The notes: generated by a model not told the origin, from the sequence alone. A stretch of DNA of 53,394 bases from Verrucomicrobiota bacterium (GCA_003402745.1 QQND01000008.1:1-53394); one strand, 5' to 3'. Positions 1 through 8,326 are shown, counted from the first letter of the stretch. Made by a program: numbers and translations.

Positions 1-147
1 ACGATGCCGCTTAATTAAGCAGCAAGAGCTAGATCTTCGTAATCGTTAGCGTTTATTTTGTTTGCCCAGAGATTTTAACGAGGCCAACCAGGCTTCCTCG
101 GCATGCGATCGGTGTCTCCAACTTTCAGTCGAAACCAGTACGCCCCC
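1..147 (-). ncRNA. ssrA: tmRNA (5' part; 3' end lies outside the window)
   Basis: Rescues stalled ribosomes by acting as tRNA and then as a short mRNA. On the minus strand the RNA begins at about 147 with a GGGGGCG start, followed by the conserved element TGGTTTCGAC and then GCATGCCGAGG and TTGGCCTCGT, the usual pseudoknot-1 region. The tag reading frame runs from a GCT resume codon (50-48) to TAA (17-15) and encodes ANDYEDLALAA, the right length and ending (LALAA) for a proteolysis tag. The rest of the RNA, including the pseudoknots after the tag and the 3' tRNA-like acceptor half, runs off the left edge. I see no convincing promoter upstream (148-231). Confidence 0.95.
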
Positions 148-231
148 ATTTTTAGGGCTGCCCTTGCAACCCCAATCACTGAGTTGGTTCAGTCTAGCAC
201 GGGATTCCCCGTTAACAAGGGACGGAAGGGT

Positions 232-1248
232 TTATTTTTGAACTGGAGCCGCTGCTGCGGCCGGCTTGGGCTGCGCGGGGGCCTTTGGATCCAAGTTCGC
301 CAAGAGTTCTTCCTCGCTCACCCTGGAGTTCACACCTGCTGCCGGAACCTCCGCCTTGGCCGTCCAAAGGATTGCGTTGAGCACCAGTTTGCGCTGTTCA
401 TCGTTTCCCCAGCCCCTGTGGAAATGGCCGCCAGTGAAGCCAAAGCCCCGCCCACCGTCCTCGCGATCCACCGCCCAGGCCACATGCTGGGGTTTTTTCT
501 CCTCCAGCACATCACGCTTTTGATCTGGGTTACCTCCATGGGAGCTCTCACCTCGGGTGGTGGTGGATTCTGGGGGTAGGTCCGTGAGAATGGGGGTCAC
601 GCGCTGCATGCCCGGGCGGAAGCGCATATGGTAGTACCATTCGTCGTTGGTGCTGAACGGCATCACTCCATTGCTGATGGGGTGTTTTGGGAGTTCCTTG
701 AAGTTGGCGTCCCAGTGGGGGTTCACCGACCAAAACTGCTCAAAATAGCCGCCCAACCACTGCAGGAATTCCTGGGAGCCTGCGCCGTTGGAACTTCTGG
801 CCGGAGGGGGCGTTTGTTTGAGCGGTTTGCCGTCCGAGCCAATCTCTGGCTCGGGCCAGCCGACTTTGTTGAAGGCGGGTTCCACTGCGTAGTGCAGGCA
901 GACGAAACCGCAGCCACGTTTCATCTGGGCATCCAGTTCCGCAAGGTGGGGTAGAGCGGGGTGGCCGGTGCCCCCGTCAGAATAGATGACGATGCTGTCG
1001 GCCTTGTTGAGGAGGGCTTCTTCAGGCCACTGGCCGTTGAGGCTGAATTGAACGTCGACCTTGTCCGCTGCACCTTCCTTCAGGCACTTGGCCAGCAGTT
1101 GGACGCCAGCATTGTGTTCATGCTGGCCAGGCCCGTGGCTGGGTTTTCCTGCTATGAGAAGGATCTGGCGTTTGGCGTCCGCAGCGTGGGCAAAAGCTCC
1201 GAAAAGAGAGAGCGCTAAGGTAGCGCAGAGGGCTGGGTGAGGGTGCAT
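232..1248 (-). CDS. ThuA-like domain secreted protein
   Basis: ThuA family (trehalose-utilisation type, class I glutamine amidotransferase-like fold). About 338 residues from the chosen ATG. The N-terminus is a signal peptide ending in the AFAHAADA region, so I prefer this start to the in-frame ATG 39 bases upstream, which would put 13 extra residues before it. The sequence shows family landmarks: an ILLIAGKPSHGPGQHEH strand and loop near the mature start, and a central GCGFVCLHYAVEP segment. The C-terminal 30 residues are Ala/Pro/Lys-rich. It is the last gene of a minus-strand set with DUF1080, a TIM-barrel isomerase and a Gfo/Idh oxidoreductase. ThuA proteins are linked to 3-keto-sugar metabolism in rhizobia; the substrate here is unknown. 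Confidence 0.85.
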   Translation of the reverse strand: MHPHPALCATLALSLFGAFAHAADAKRQILLIAGKPSHGPGQHEHNAGVQLLAKCLKEGAADKVDVQFSLNGQWPEEALLNKADSIVIYSDGGTGHPALPHLAELDAQMKRGCGFVCLHYAVEPAFNKVGWPEPEIGSDGKPLKQTPPPARSSNGAGSQEFLQWLGGYFEQFWSVNPHWDANFKELPKHPISNGVMPFSTNDEWYYHMRFRPGMQRVTPILTDLPPESTTTRGESSHGGNPDQKRDVLEEKKPQHVAWAVDREDGGRGFGFTGGHFHRGWGNDEQRKLVLNAILWTAKAEVPAAGVNSRVSEEELLANLDPKAPAQPKPAAAAAPVQK

Positions 1249-1332
1249 CGATGTTATTTTGTGATGGGGGGTAAAAGGGAGGGCCACAAAGGCGGTGCTT
1301 CGTGGCCCTGATGATTTTATAGAAGAGTCGGA

Positions 1333-2055
1333 CTACTTGTCCGAGGTCAGTGTGATGTCCTTGAACTCGACGACCATGGGTGCTCCCGCGTGCATTTGGA
1401 GGGCGATGACACCTTCCTTCGCGCCGCGTGAGTCTTCATCGGTAACGTCAATGGTTTTCTTCCCGTTGATGAAGTGTTGGAGATGGTTGCCCTTGGCGAT
1501 GACAACGTAATCGTTCCAGTCTTCGATGTGGATCGAGTCTTGGATTTCCTGGGAGACACCGACGGAGCCAGTGACTTCCTTTACGATCTTATTGGGATCT
1601 TGGGGGTCGGTTTTTACCACCACCTGCTGGCCGCGTTGGGCTAGAATACCGCGACCCTTTTCTTCGTAAAGAATGCCGCTGTATGTTTTACCCGATTCAA
1701 AATCGGCCTGGTAGCCGGAAATGATTGGTCCGTCCGCGCCAGTGGTCTCGACTTTACTGCGGTACTGGATTCCGGAATTGCCCCATTCAGAGGTGATTCG
1801 GAATTTGGCGTGGAGTTCGAAATCACCGGGGGTTCCGTCCTTCCAAACAAGGAAGGTGTTGTGGCGGAGGGTGCTTTTTTTGGCGTTGCCGGGACTGGGC
1901 TGTGTTTCGCCGCGGATGACCCCGTGCTTGACGGACCAGAGCTCGGTATTTCCTTCCCAGCCGGAGAGGTCGTTGCCGTTGAAAAGTGCTTTTTCGCCGG
2001 CGAAGGCGGAGCCGGTGAGCGCAACGAGGGCAAGGAGTGAGATATGTTTATTCAT
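1333..2055 (-). CDS. DUF1080 / 3-keto-disaccharide hydrolase family protein
   Basis: 240 residues with a signal peptide (MNKHISLLALVALTGSAFAG) followed by the characteristic FNGNDLSGW start of the domain (Pfam 3keto-disac_hyd, PF06439). Further family features are the WKDGTPGDFELHAKFRI and GNSGIQYRS strands and the NDYVVIAKGNHLQHFINGK segment. The fold is a concanavalin-like beta-sandwich. Characterised members cleave 3-keto-glycosides. It lies 21 bases downstream of the isomerase gene and 84 bases upstream of the ThuA gene, consistent with one transcript. Periplasmic location is expected from the signal peptide. Confidence 0.9.
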   Translation of the reverse strand: MNKHISLLALVALTGSAFAGEKALFNGNDLSGWEGNTELWSVKHGVIRGETQPSPGNAKKSTLRHNTFLVWKDGTPGDFELHAKFRITSEWGNSGIQYRSKVETTGADGPIISGYQADFESGKTYSGILYEEKGRGILAQRGQQVVVKTDPQDPNKIVKEVTGSVGVSQEIQDSIHIEDWNDYVVIAKGNHLQHFINGKKTIDVTDEDSRGAKEGVIALQMHAGAPMVVEFKDITLTSDK

Positions 2056-2076
2056 AGGGAGACGTGTGCCTCTGGA

Positions 2077-3051
2077 TTACTTGCGGCGGGCAGTTTTCTT
2101 AGCGGGTTTGGAAGTCCCGAGTGGTTTCACGGATTTGAGGGCTTTTGCTGGCTGGGCCTTTGGATGCGTGGCGGCTTTGGCGGCTGGTTTTGATTTGCGG
2201 GCTGAGGTGCCGAACAGGCGGTGCATGTTGGCGAGTCCCTTCACCGCGATGTCGTCGCGTTTCGGCTCCATTTTGCGCCAGATCGCGGCGGCGGCTGCGA
2301 TGACTTTGACGTCCTGGGTGAAGGATTCGATGACGACGTCCTGGTCATAGCCGATTTCGCGCAGGGCTTTGACGATTGGCGCCCAGTCCAAAGAGTCGTT
2401 GCCTGGAGTGCCTCGATCGGTGCCGCAGGCGTGGAAGTGGCCGAGATGTTTTCCGGCTTTGCGGATAGCGGCGGCTTGGTTTTTTTCCTCAATATTCATG
2501 TGGAACGTATCGAGGTGGAGTTTTACGTTTTTTGCTCCGACAGCCTTGATGAGTTTAAGTCCCTGATCGCAGGTGTTGAGAAAGTCGGTTTCAAAGCGGT
2601 TGAGGGGTTCCACTACCAGTTCGACGCCTTTATCGGCGGCGTGCTTTGCGAGGGCTTTGAGATTTTTGACCACTGCAGCGAACTCCTTTTTTTGATCCAC
2701 GGGGGAGACGGGGCCACGTTTTCCGACAACGGAGTAGAGCGGGCCGATGATGCGGGGGCAGCCCATAGCCGCTGCCTGGTCGATCAACGTACGGATGTAT
2801 TGAAAGCCTGTTTTTTGTTCTGCTGTCGTTCCTCTGAGATCGCGACCGGGGCCCATGCAAGCGCAGACGGAACCGATGGCGATGCCAGCGGCTTCGGCGG
2901 CTGATTTGAGAACGGCGGGGTCGACGTGTTCGGGAGCTTCAACGGGAATTTCAACGGTATCGAAGCCCCATGATTTGAATTTTTTAAAGAGTTTGACGCT
3001 TTCCGTTTTGAAGGGGGAAACGAACAGGAAGGAGTTGATGCCGAAACGCAT
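2077..3051 (-). CDS. Sugar phosphate isomerase/epimerase (xylose isomerase-like TIM barrel) with basic tail
   Basis: About 324 residues from the ATG that opens MRFGINSFLFVSPF, the usual first beta-strand of the D-tagatose 3-epimerase-like family (PF01261). An ATG 105 bases upstream adds a stretch unlike the family. Metal-ligand-type motifs are present: VVEPLNRFETDFLNT, KLHLDTFHMNIEE, LGHFHACGTDRGTPG and VVIESF. No signal peptide, so probably cytoplasmic. After the barrel there is a tail of roughly 45 residues very rich in Lys, Ala and Pro, resembling a histone H1-type or nucleic-acid-binding tail and not part of the enzyme family. A 238-base gap separates it from the Gfo/Idh gene upstream, so it may have its own promoter. 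Substrate unknown; 3-keto sugars are plausible from context. Confidence 0.88.
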   Translation of the reverse strand: MRFGINSFLFVSPFKTESVKLFKKFKSWGFDTVEIPVEAPEHVDPAVLKSAAEAAGIAIGSVCACMGPGRDLRGTTAEQKTGFQYIRTLIDQAAAMGCPRIIGPLYSVVGKRGPVSPVDQKKEFAAVVKNLKALAKHAADKGVELVVEPLNRFETDFLNTCDQGLKLIKAVGAKNVKLHLDTFHMNIEEKNQAAAIRKAGKHLGHFHACGTDRGTPGNDSLDWAPIVKALREIGYDQDVVIESFTQDVKVIAAAAAIWRKMEPKRDDIAVKGLANMHRLFGTSARKSKPAAKAATHPKAQPAKALKSVKPLGTSKPAKKTARRK

Positions 3052-3289
3052 TTTAGGAAGAAGGAAGTAGGGTTTTGATTGGGGGTGAGGGTCGTGATAC
3101 AGACGGAAAGTCTGCTGCGATTGATTTCTTTTGGGTGCAGGGCAACCAAGGGTCAAGCTTGCTGCTATGCAGATTTTTTGAAACCCGGCCAGCGAGAGCG
3201 TGGTGAGTGGGGGCGAGCGCGCGAAAGAGCAAGGTTTGCGCGCTCATTCTGGGGCGGGGAGAACTGGGAGGAAAGAGCGTTAGGGAGCT

Positions 3290-4450
3290 TTAAGCGTTAC
3301 CCACCTTTGTCCACAGGGCGTTGTGTTTGCTCGAGTTGACGACGGCTTCGATGAAGGCCATCCCGCGGACTCCGTCTTCAATTTTTGGGTAGTCTAGAAC
3401 CAGAGGGTCGGGTTGCACCCCGGCGATGGTGGCTCTGATGTGGTTGGCAAAGTTGCGGTAGACGTTGGCGAAGGCTTCCAGATACCCCTCGGGATGGGAG
3501 GCGGGCGTGCGCGAATTGGCGGCAGCGGCGGTGCCGAGGTAGCCGTTTGAGGTGCGCAAGACTTCCGTTGGTTTGTCCTGCCACTTCAGGAGCAGGGTGT
3601 TGGGTTCCTTTTGGTGCCACTCCAGCCCGCCCTTTTCTCCATAGACGCGGATGTTCAGGTTGTTTTCTTCGCCCACGCTGATTTGCGAGCAATGGAGGAC
3701 GCCTTTTGCACCGCCTTCGAATCGCAGGAGAATATTTGCATCGTCGTCGAGCAGGCGTCCTTCCACGAAGGACGTGAGGTCTGCGGCGAGTTCGTGGATT
3801 TTGAGTCCTGTAATGTATTCGGCGAGATTTTCGGCGTGGGTGCCGATATCTCCAACGCAGCCTGCAGCGCCCGAGCGTGCGGGGTCGGTGCGCCAGGCGG
3901 CCTGTTTTTGGCCGCTTTCCTCGAGTTTTGTAGCGAGCCAACCTTGCGGGTACTCGACGACGACTTTGCGGATTTTTCCGAGAGCCCCAGCGTGAACCAG
4001 ATCTCTGGCGTGTTTTACCAGAGGGTAGCCCGTGTAGTTGTGCGTGAGTCCGTAAAGCTGGCCGGTTTTCGTGACGATTTGAGAAAGCTCTTTCGCTTCT
4101 GCGAGGCTGAAAGTAGCGGGTTTGTCGGAGAGCACGTGGAACCCATTTTCAAGAGCGAGCTTCGCGGGTGCGAAGTGCATGTGGTTGGGGGTCACGATGG
4201 AGACAAAGTCCATGCGCTGGTCTGCAGGGAGGTTTTTTTCCTCGCGGATCATTGCCTCAAAAGAGCCATAGCAGCGCGCTGGGTTGAGAAAGAAATCCTC
4301 TCCCGAGGCCTTTGACTTCTGAGGATCCGAGGAGAACGCGCCGCAGACCAGTTCGATCTGTCCATCCATGTTTGCAGCGATTCGGTGGACAGCGCCGATG
4401 AAGGCACCCCGTCCCCCGCCAACCATTCCGTAACGTATTTTGCGGCTCAT
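3290..4450 (-). CDS. Gfo/Idh/MocA family NAD(P)-dependent oxidoreductase
   Basis: 386 residues from the ATG before SRKIRYGMVGGG; the frame stays open for 44 more codons upstream, but that part does not resemble the family. The Rossmann motif GMVGGGRGAFIG is at the N-terminus. The conserved lysine motif appears as DKPATFSLAEA in place of EKP, and the downstream GDIGTHAENLAEYITG segment carries the usual Asp and His of the active-site region. Likely cytoplasmic. In this family such proteins oxidise or reduce the 3-position of sugars and glycosides. First gene of the minus-strand set with isomerase, DUF1080 and ThuA. No clear Shine-Dalgarno sequence precedes it. Confidence 0.92.
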   Translation of the reverse strand: MSRKIRYGMVGGGRGAFIGAVHRIAANMDGQIELVCGAFSSDPQKSKASGEDFFLNPARCYGSFEAMIREEKNLPADQRMDFVSIVTPNHMHFAPAKLALENGFHVLSDKPATFSLAEAKELSQIVTKTGQLYGLTHNYTGYPLVKHARDLVHAGALGKIRKVVVEYPQGWLATKLEESGQKQAAWRTDPARSGAAGCVGDIGTHAENLAEYITGLKIHELAADLTSFVEGRLLDDDANILLRFEGGAKGVLHCSQISVGEENNLNIRVYGEKGGLEWHQKEPNTLLLKWQDKPTEVLRTSNGYLGTAAAANSRTPASHPEGYLEAFANVYRNFANHIRATIAGVQPDPLVLDYPKIEDGVRGMAFIEAVVNSSKHNALWTKVGNA

Positions 4451-4922
4451 AAAGAGATGAGTTTGATGGAATGCGGAGAAATATTGAAGAAATAAACAGC
4501 GACGGGTTTGCTGGGTAATTCGGGCTGCGGTTCCGAACGGGGACGCGATCCGCAGTGTTAGGCTCACGAGGAGCGCGGCCATAGTTGTCGGCGGGGCGAT
4601 GAAAACGGGTTGGAGAGGGGGGGCGGCGCTTCTTTACCGCGGTTATGGGTTGAGTGAGGCGCGGTGGCCGAGTGAGCACAATGCGGCGCCGGCTACGTCC
4701 GCGTGCAAATAATTTGATAATAGCCTGTTCAGCTAGGCAGCGTGGAATGGCTCATCTCTCCTGGGTTTTACAAGGGAAGTAAATTCCGATCTCCAGTTCA
4801 GGTTTGTGTGAAAGACGCAGATTGCCTGCAGCTCTACCCTTTCACGCTATACATCACTTCGTGATGGGCTCGAAAAAATGCGCCGATTTCGGCGCGCCCC
4901 CCCTTTTTCTGAGGCGCCGCGC
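4451..4922. other. Intergenic region, no gene seen
   Basis: Holds the upstream region of the Gfo/Idh gene and, at its left-hand end relative to the next gene, the terminator described separately. A short perfect hairpin CATCAC-TTC-GTGATG sits at 4852-4866. I see no convincing coding sequence or RNA gene in it; the frames open here have no recognisable family signature. Confidence 0.5.
4873..4895 (-). terminator. Rho-independent terminator of the 118-residue hypothetical gene
   Basis: On the minus strand a perfect seven-pair stem GCGCCGA/TCGGCGC with a two-base loop (4880-4895) is followed by A and six T (4873-4878). It begins 28 bases after the stop codon of the gene at 4923-5279. Confidence 0.8.
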
Positions 4923-5279
4923 CTAGAACTCGTCGGCTCCGGTTTGCTCGTCGGCGATGGCTCGGGTGAGCGCCTCTTCGAACATTCGGAACCGCTGGGC
5001 GACAAAAAGGGGATCTTTTTGCTCCTCCAGATCCAGGTAGGTTTCCATAAATTCCTCCAAGGATAACTCTTCGTACTGGTCGATTGGAATATTTACGAGT
5101 TCCTGCCGGAATGCCAGTCGGTGGGTTGCCTCAAAACAACACATGGCCATTTCGAAATCCACGTCATCAAACTCCTCCCCAAAAAGTTCGGCAATCCGGG
5201 TGCTGGAATCGCATTGAACTAGGGAATCACTCAGGTAGTGGATGATGTCGATTAGTGAGGAAATGTAGTAGCTGCTCAT
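4923..5279 (-). CDS. Small acidic hypothetical protein
   Basis: 118 residues, strongly acidic, without signal peptide or membrane segment. The sequence looks mostly helical, with the run EELSLEEFMETYLDLEEQKDPLF interrupted only by short turns. I recognise no family. It has its own terminator immediately downstream, codon use typical of the neighbours, and an isolated position, all favouring a real monocistronic gene. No clear Shine-Dalgarno sequence precedes the ATG. Confidence 0.7.
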   Translation of the reverse strand: MSSYYISSLIDIIHYLSDSLVQCDSSTRIAELFGEEFDDVDFEMAMCCFEATHRLAFRQELVNIPIDQYEELSLEEFMETYLDLEEQKDPLFVAQRFRMFEEALTRAIADEQTGADEF

Positions 5280-5487
5280 GAAGAGGATTCTGCCGGGAAC
5301 CGCCGCAATTGGCGCATTTCAAGGATGAGGCCGGTCTCTGGGGAAAAGGTGTCGAGGACGTTTTTCAAGGGCTGGCGGCGGGGCGGCGTCTCGCCTGAGT
5401 TAGGTGGATGTCGAGAGAGAAGGGGGGAGCAAAAATAGGACGGTTCTGCGGCGTATGCGGTCTTTCAGTCCTCGAGTCGGGAGGTTT

Positions 5488-6024
5488 TTAACGCTTTGCG
5501 GATTCGAGGAATTCGAGGAACTTGGCGTTTGCTGCTTGGACGACGGCTTTCGGGCCCGTCATTTTGACGAAGACGCTTCCGTCCGCATCTTCGACGATGG
5601 CCCCTAGGAGGGCATAATTGTCCATGGCTGCCGTCGGTTGGCCGGGCATGCCGGAGGAGAAGGTGCCTACGGTGGAAACGAGGGTTGTTTTGCGAGCGCC
5701 AATGGTTTTGGTCTCCACTTTCTCCGCGGCCGGATTGCTTTGAAACTGCCGTAACCAGCGCTGTACGTTTGAATCTAAATCTCCTCCGCCGGAGGGACCA
5801 AAGTGAAAGAAGGTGATATCGGCGTTTTTGCCTGCCTCGGTGCCTGGAACCGAGAGTTGTGCCTTTCGCATGGGGGAGGATACTGGCACCCAGGTCCAGT
5901 CCGCCGGGCGTTTGAAGTTGAGGGCCCCCACGGCAAAGGTATCTGGAGCCTGCTGCGCCTGCGAGGGAAGGGCGGAGGCGACTAGGGCGAAGACTGGCAG
6001 TAGGCGGCGAAGGTGCATTTTCAT
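5488..6024 (-). CDS. Exported hypothetical protein
   Basis: 178 residues. The N-terminus MKMHLRRLLPVFALVASALPSQAQ is a clear signal peptide with an AQA-type cleavage site. The mature part begins with a FKRPADWTWVPVSSPMR segment and continues with alternating beta-strand patterns, a glycine-rich stretch (FGPSGGGDLDSNVQRW) and a C-terminal helix ending in FLEFLESAKR. The pattern resembles small periplasmic proteins in which a Trp-Pro motif opens a PsbP/Mog1-like sandwich, but I cannot assign a family with confidence. Monocistronic by position. Confidence 0.75.
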   Translation of the reverse strand: MKMHLRRLLPVFALVASALPSQAQQAPDTFAVGALNFKRPADWTWVPVSSPMRKAQLSVPGTEAGKNADITFFHFGPSGGGDLDSNVQRWLRQFQSNPAAEKVETKTIGARKTTLVSTVGTFSSGMPGQPTAAMDNYALLGAIVEDADGSVFVKMTGPKAVVQAANAKFLEFLESAKR

Positions 6025-6148
6025 AGAAGGAAATCAAATTTTAAACGAGGCTGGAGTCCCTGTTATAAGCGCGGATTTCAGCGGCCGCAAGCCGCGGAAA
6101 GTAATGCCTGCGGCCGCGGCTCCAGGGGTGGCCGCAGGGGTGGCAATA

Positions 6149-6661
6149 TCACGGGCTGAGAAAGTGTTGCACGATGCTTTCGACGGTGGAGCGGGCGAGG
6201 TTTTTGGGCAGGATTTTTTCCAAGCGCTGCCGGCATACCGAGGGTAGTGCGTCTAGGAGGGCGAGGTGGATGTCCGCCGGCGCGGAGAGACTCCAGGACT
6301 CGGGTTTTTCACGGAAGAGGACGGCGGTGGCGGCGTGCGCGAGGTCCTCGACGGCCTGGCGGTCGGCCGCGATTTTCCAGTGCGTTTCTGAAGGGGAGGA
6401 CGGCAGGCGCCGTGGTTGTCCGCCGGCGGAGGCCGCTGCAGAATAGGCGCCGGCCATGTCCGAGAGTTGCTCCACGAGGTGTTGGCGGGGATGGACAAAG
6501 GCGAGGTCTTCCACCCAGCGGATGCTTGGGCGGCGCTGGATGCTTGCGGGGCGTTTAAGGCTTGTGGCGGGAAGCTGCTGGTGGGGGGCAGGTTGGATCC
6601 AGCCGGCGCGCAGGGCACCTCTGTCTGTGACCACAATAAAGTGCGGGGAATGAATGTGCAT
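6149..6661 (-). CDS. Host attachment protein-like (baeRF/PF10116-type) protein
   Basis: 170 residues, no signal peptide. The layout resembles 'protein required for attachment to host cells' (PF10116): an N-terminal strand HFIVVTDRGALRAGWI, a central variable region with a Ser/Asp-rich turn, a helix DRQAVEDLAHAATAVLFRE, then the strand and helix SWSLSAPADIHLALLDALPSVCRQRLEKILPKNLARS. In the family this last part carries a conserved Pro-x-x-LGxLR-type loop and the K-D-L motif, here KNL. The function of the family is not settled despite its name. The assignment is by pattern only. The gene is preceded by three tandem 14-bp repeats and a motif shared with the DUF2267 gene, suggesting dedicated regulation. 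Confidence 0.65.
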   Translation of the reverse strand: MHIHSPHFIVVTDRGALRAGWIQPAPHQQLPATSLKRPASIQRRPSIRWVEDLAFVHPRQHLVEQLSDMAGAYSAAASAGGQPRRLPSSPSETHWKIAADRQAVEDLAHAATAVLFREKPESWSLSAPADIHLALLDALPSVCRQRLEKILPKNLARSTVESIVQHFLSP

Positions 6662-6673
6662 GGCTTTTAAAAA

Positions 6674-6715
6674 AGTCAGATTTAAAGAGTCGAATTTAAA
6701 GAGTCGGATTTAGAG
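6674..6715. repeat. Three tandem 14-bp repeats upstream of the attachment-like gene
   Basis: Units AGTCAGATTTAAAG (6674-6687), AGTCGAATTTAAAG (6688-6701) and AGTCGGATTTAGAG (6702-6715) follow one another without gaps, starting 12 bases upstream of the ATG at 6661. Iteron-like arrays in this position commonly bind a regulator; the binding protein is not evident here. Confidence 0.75.
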
Positions 6716-6767
6716 GAGCTGACAGGGTCGATAGGTCAGGGCTGGGGAGAGGGAGCGCTAGTCAGGA

Positions 6768-6798
6768 TTCGCTACGGAAGCTGGAGGTAGAGAGTTTG
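6768..6798. promoter_or_regulatory. Shared bipartite motif, copy A
   Basis: TTCGCTACGGAAGC (6768-6781), seven bases, then AGAGAGTTTG (6789-6798). The same two blocks with the same spacing occur at 16862-16892. Both lie upstream of minus-strand genes (here 106 bases before the ATG at 6661). Could be a promoter for an alternative sigma factor or an operator. Confidence 0.5.
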
Positions 6799-6976
6799 GA
6801 AAATCTGGCGGGGGGGAGTATTTTACGCACCGGGCGGGGAGCGATTCAGACGGGGGATGGAGAGGAAGCGGAGGGCGCTTTTTTTGGCCTTTTGTGTGGG
6901 AGGAAGATTTCGGCTCGTCGAGGCGGATGGTTTTGCCGCAATCTAAGGGGGTGTTTGGCTCAACTTTTGCCGTTTG

Positions 6977-8326
6977 ATGAATCGTTTTATTTCTAAATTC
7001 GGGGCCGCATACTGGTTGGTGTTGGTTTTCCTTGCAGGTGGACGTTGCCGCTTGGTTGCAGCTCCCGCCCGGCTCGAGCCTGAAATGAGCTGGCTGGAAA
7101 ATGATCGAGTCATTGTGGGCATTGATTTGAAAATGGGGGGCTCGATTACTTCAGTGAGGGGCAAGCCAGACGGGCGAGAACTCGTCAACAACTACGACCA
7201 CGGGCGGCAGGTTCAGATGTCTTTTTACAGCGGGCCTGTTCCCTTTGTTCCCAATGGGTTGCAGCCCCACCCTGCGTGGCGTGCGCTTGGATGGAACCCG
7301 GTGCAATCGGGGGATTGGGCGGGTAATGCGTCGAAGGTTTTGGAGCATCGCAACACGGGCTCTGAGATGTATACTAAGGCGGTTCCCCTGCAGTGGCCCT
7401 TGGAGGGGGTGGAGAGTGAGTGCGAAATGGAGAGCTGGATCAGGTTGGAGGCGCAGTCGATCCAGGTGCGTTGTCGGGTGACGAACCGGCGCGCAGACCG
7501 GATTTTTTATCCAGCGAAACATCAGGAGATTCCTGCAGTCTATACGAACGGCGAGTTCCGGCGCGTGGTGACTTATTCGGGGGACCGGCCGTTCACTGGA
7601 GGGGCTTTAAACGAGTGGCTCGATCCTGGCCCGCCGTGGAAAACGTTTTCTGCGACAGAACGTTGGGCGGCCTTGGTGGACTCCAAAAACTGGGGGTTGG
7701 GAGTCTGGCAGCCGGCGACGACGTATTGGAAGCAGGGCGAGGTTCCTGGCGAGGTGGGTAAACAGGGGCAGCGGGACAACGCGACGGGGTACTTGGCTCC
7801 AGTGGCGTTGGAGCATTTGGATTATAATATCACCTACGAGTATGAATTCCGGTTGGTACCGGGTTCGGTGGAGGAGATTCGGGCGTTGGTGCGGGAGTGG
7901 GAACGCGGGCGTGAGTTGCCTCAATATCGATTTGAAAAGGGCCGGGTGGGTTGGACGCTGCGAGGCGGAATTGATGGGGGGGTGCCGCTTCCGGGCATGT
8001 GGCGGGTGCAGGCGCAGACAGGCACGGTTTTTTTAGAGGGACCGGCGAGTTTTTGGCGGGCGGATGCTGCTGGGACGCTCAAGATCAGCGCTTTGTTGAA
8101 GGCGCAGTCGGGGCGTTTGCGGGTGGCGTGGAAGGGGATCCGGCCGGAGGAGCCGGAGGGGAGTGCGGTTTTTGAAGTTCCTGTGGGAGGTGTTCGGAAG
8201 GAGCACTCTTTTGTGCTGAAGGGACAGCCTGGTTATAAAGGCGGTTTGCAGCGTCTGATGCTTCGTTTTGAGGCGCTTAAGCCTGGGGAAATTCTCGAGG
8301 TGGAATCCATCAGGCTGGAGCCCTGA
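6977..8326 (+). CDS. Secreted protein of unknown function with mutarotase-like N-terminal half
   Basis: 449 residues from the ATG at 6977 (a TTG lies immediately before it in frame). An N-terminal hydrophobic signal (AAYWLVLVFLAGG) precedes the mature protein. The first half, with ENDRVIVGIDLKMGGSITSVR, ELVNNYDHGRQVQMSFYSGP and later HLDYNITYEYEFRLVPGS, reads like the beta-supersandwich seen in galactose-mutarotase-like and sugar-lyase accessory domains; this is inference. The last 120 residues look like a separate beta-sandwich carbohydrate-binding-type domain (SFWRADAAGTLKISALLKAQSG). No catalytic residues can be named. Monocistronic. Confidence 0.8.
   Translation: MNRFISKFGAAYWLVLVFLAGGRCRLVAAPARLEPEMSWLENDRVIVGIDLKMGGSITSVRGKPDGRELVNNYDHGRQVQMSFYSGPVPFVPNGLQPHPAWRALGWNPVQSGDWAGNASKVLEHRNTGSEMYTKAVPLQWPLEGVESECEMESWIRLEAQSIQVRCRVTNRRADRIFYPAKHQEIPAVYTNGEFRRVVTYSGDRPFTGGALNEWLDPGPPWKTFSATERWAALVDSKNWGLGVWQPATTYWKQGEVPGEVGKQGQRDNATGYLAPVALEHLDYNITYEYEFRLVPGSVEEIRALVREWERGRELPQYRFEKGRVGWTLRGGIDGGVPLPGMWRVQAQTGTVFLEGPASFWRADAAGTLKISALLKAQSGRLRVAWKGIRPEEPEGSAVFEVPVGGVRKEHSFVLKGQPGYKGGLQRLMLRFEALKPGEILEVESIRLEP

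Noticed and set aside
148-231. Promoter of tmRNA
   Set aside because: No hexamer pair at suitable spacing before the 5' end at 147 could be made convincing.
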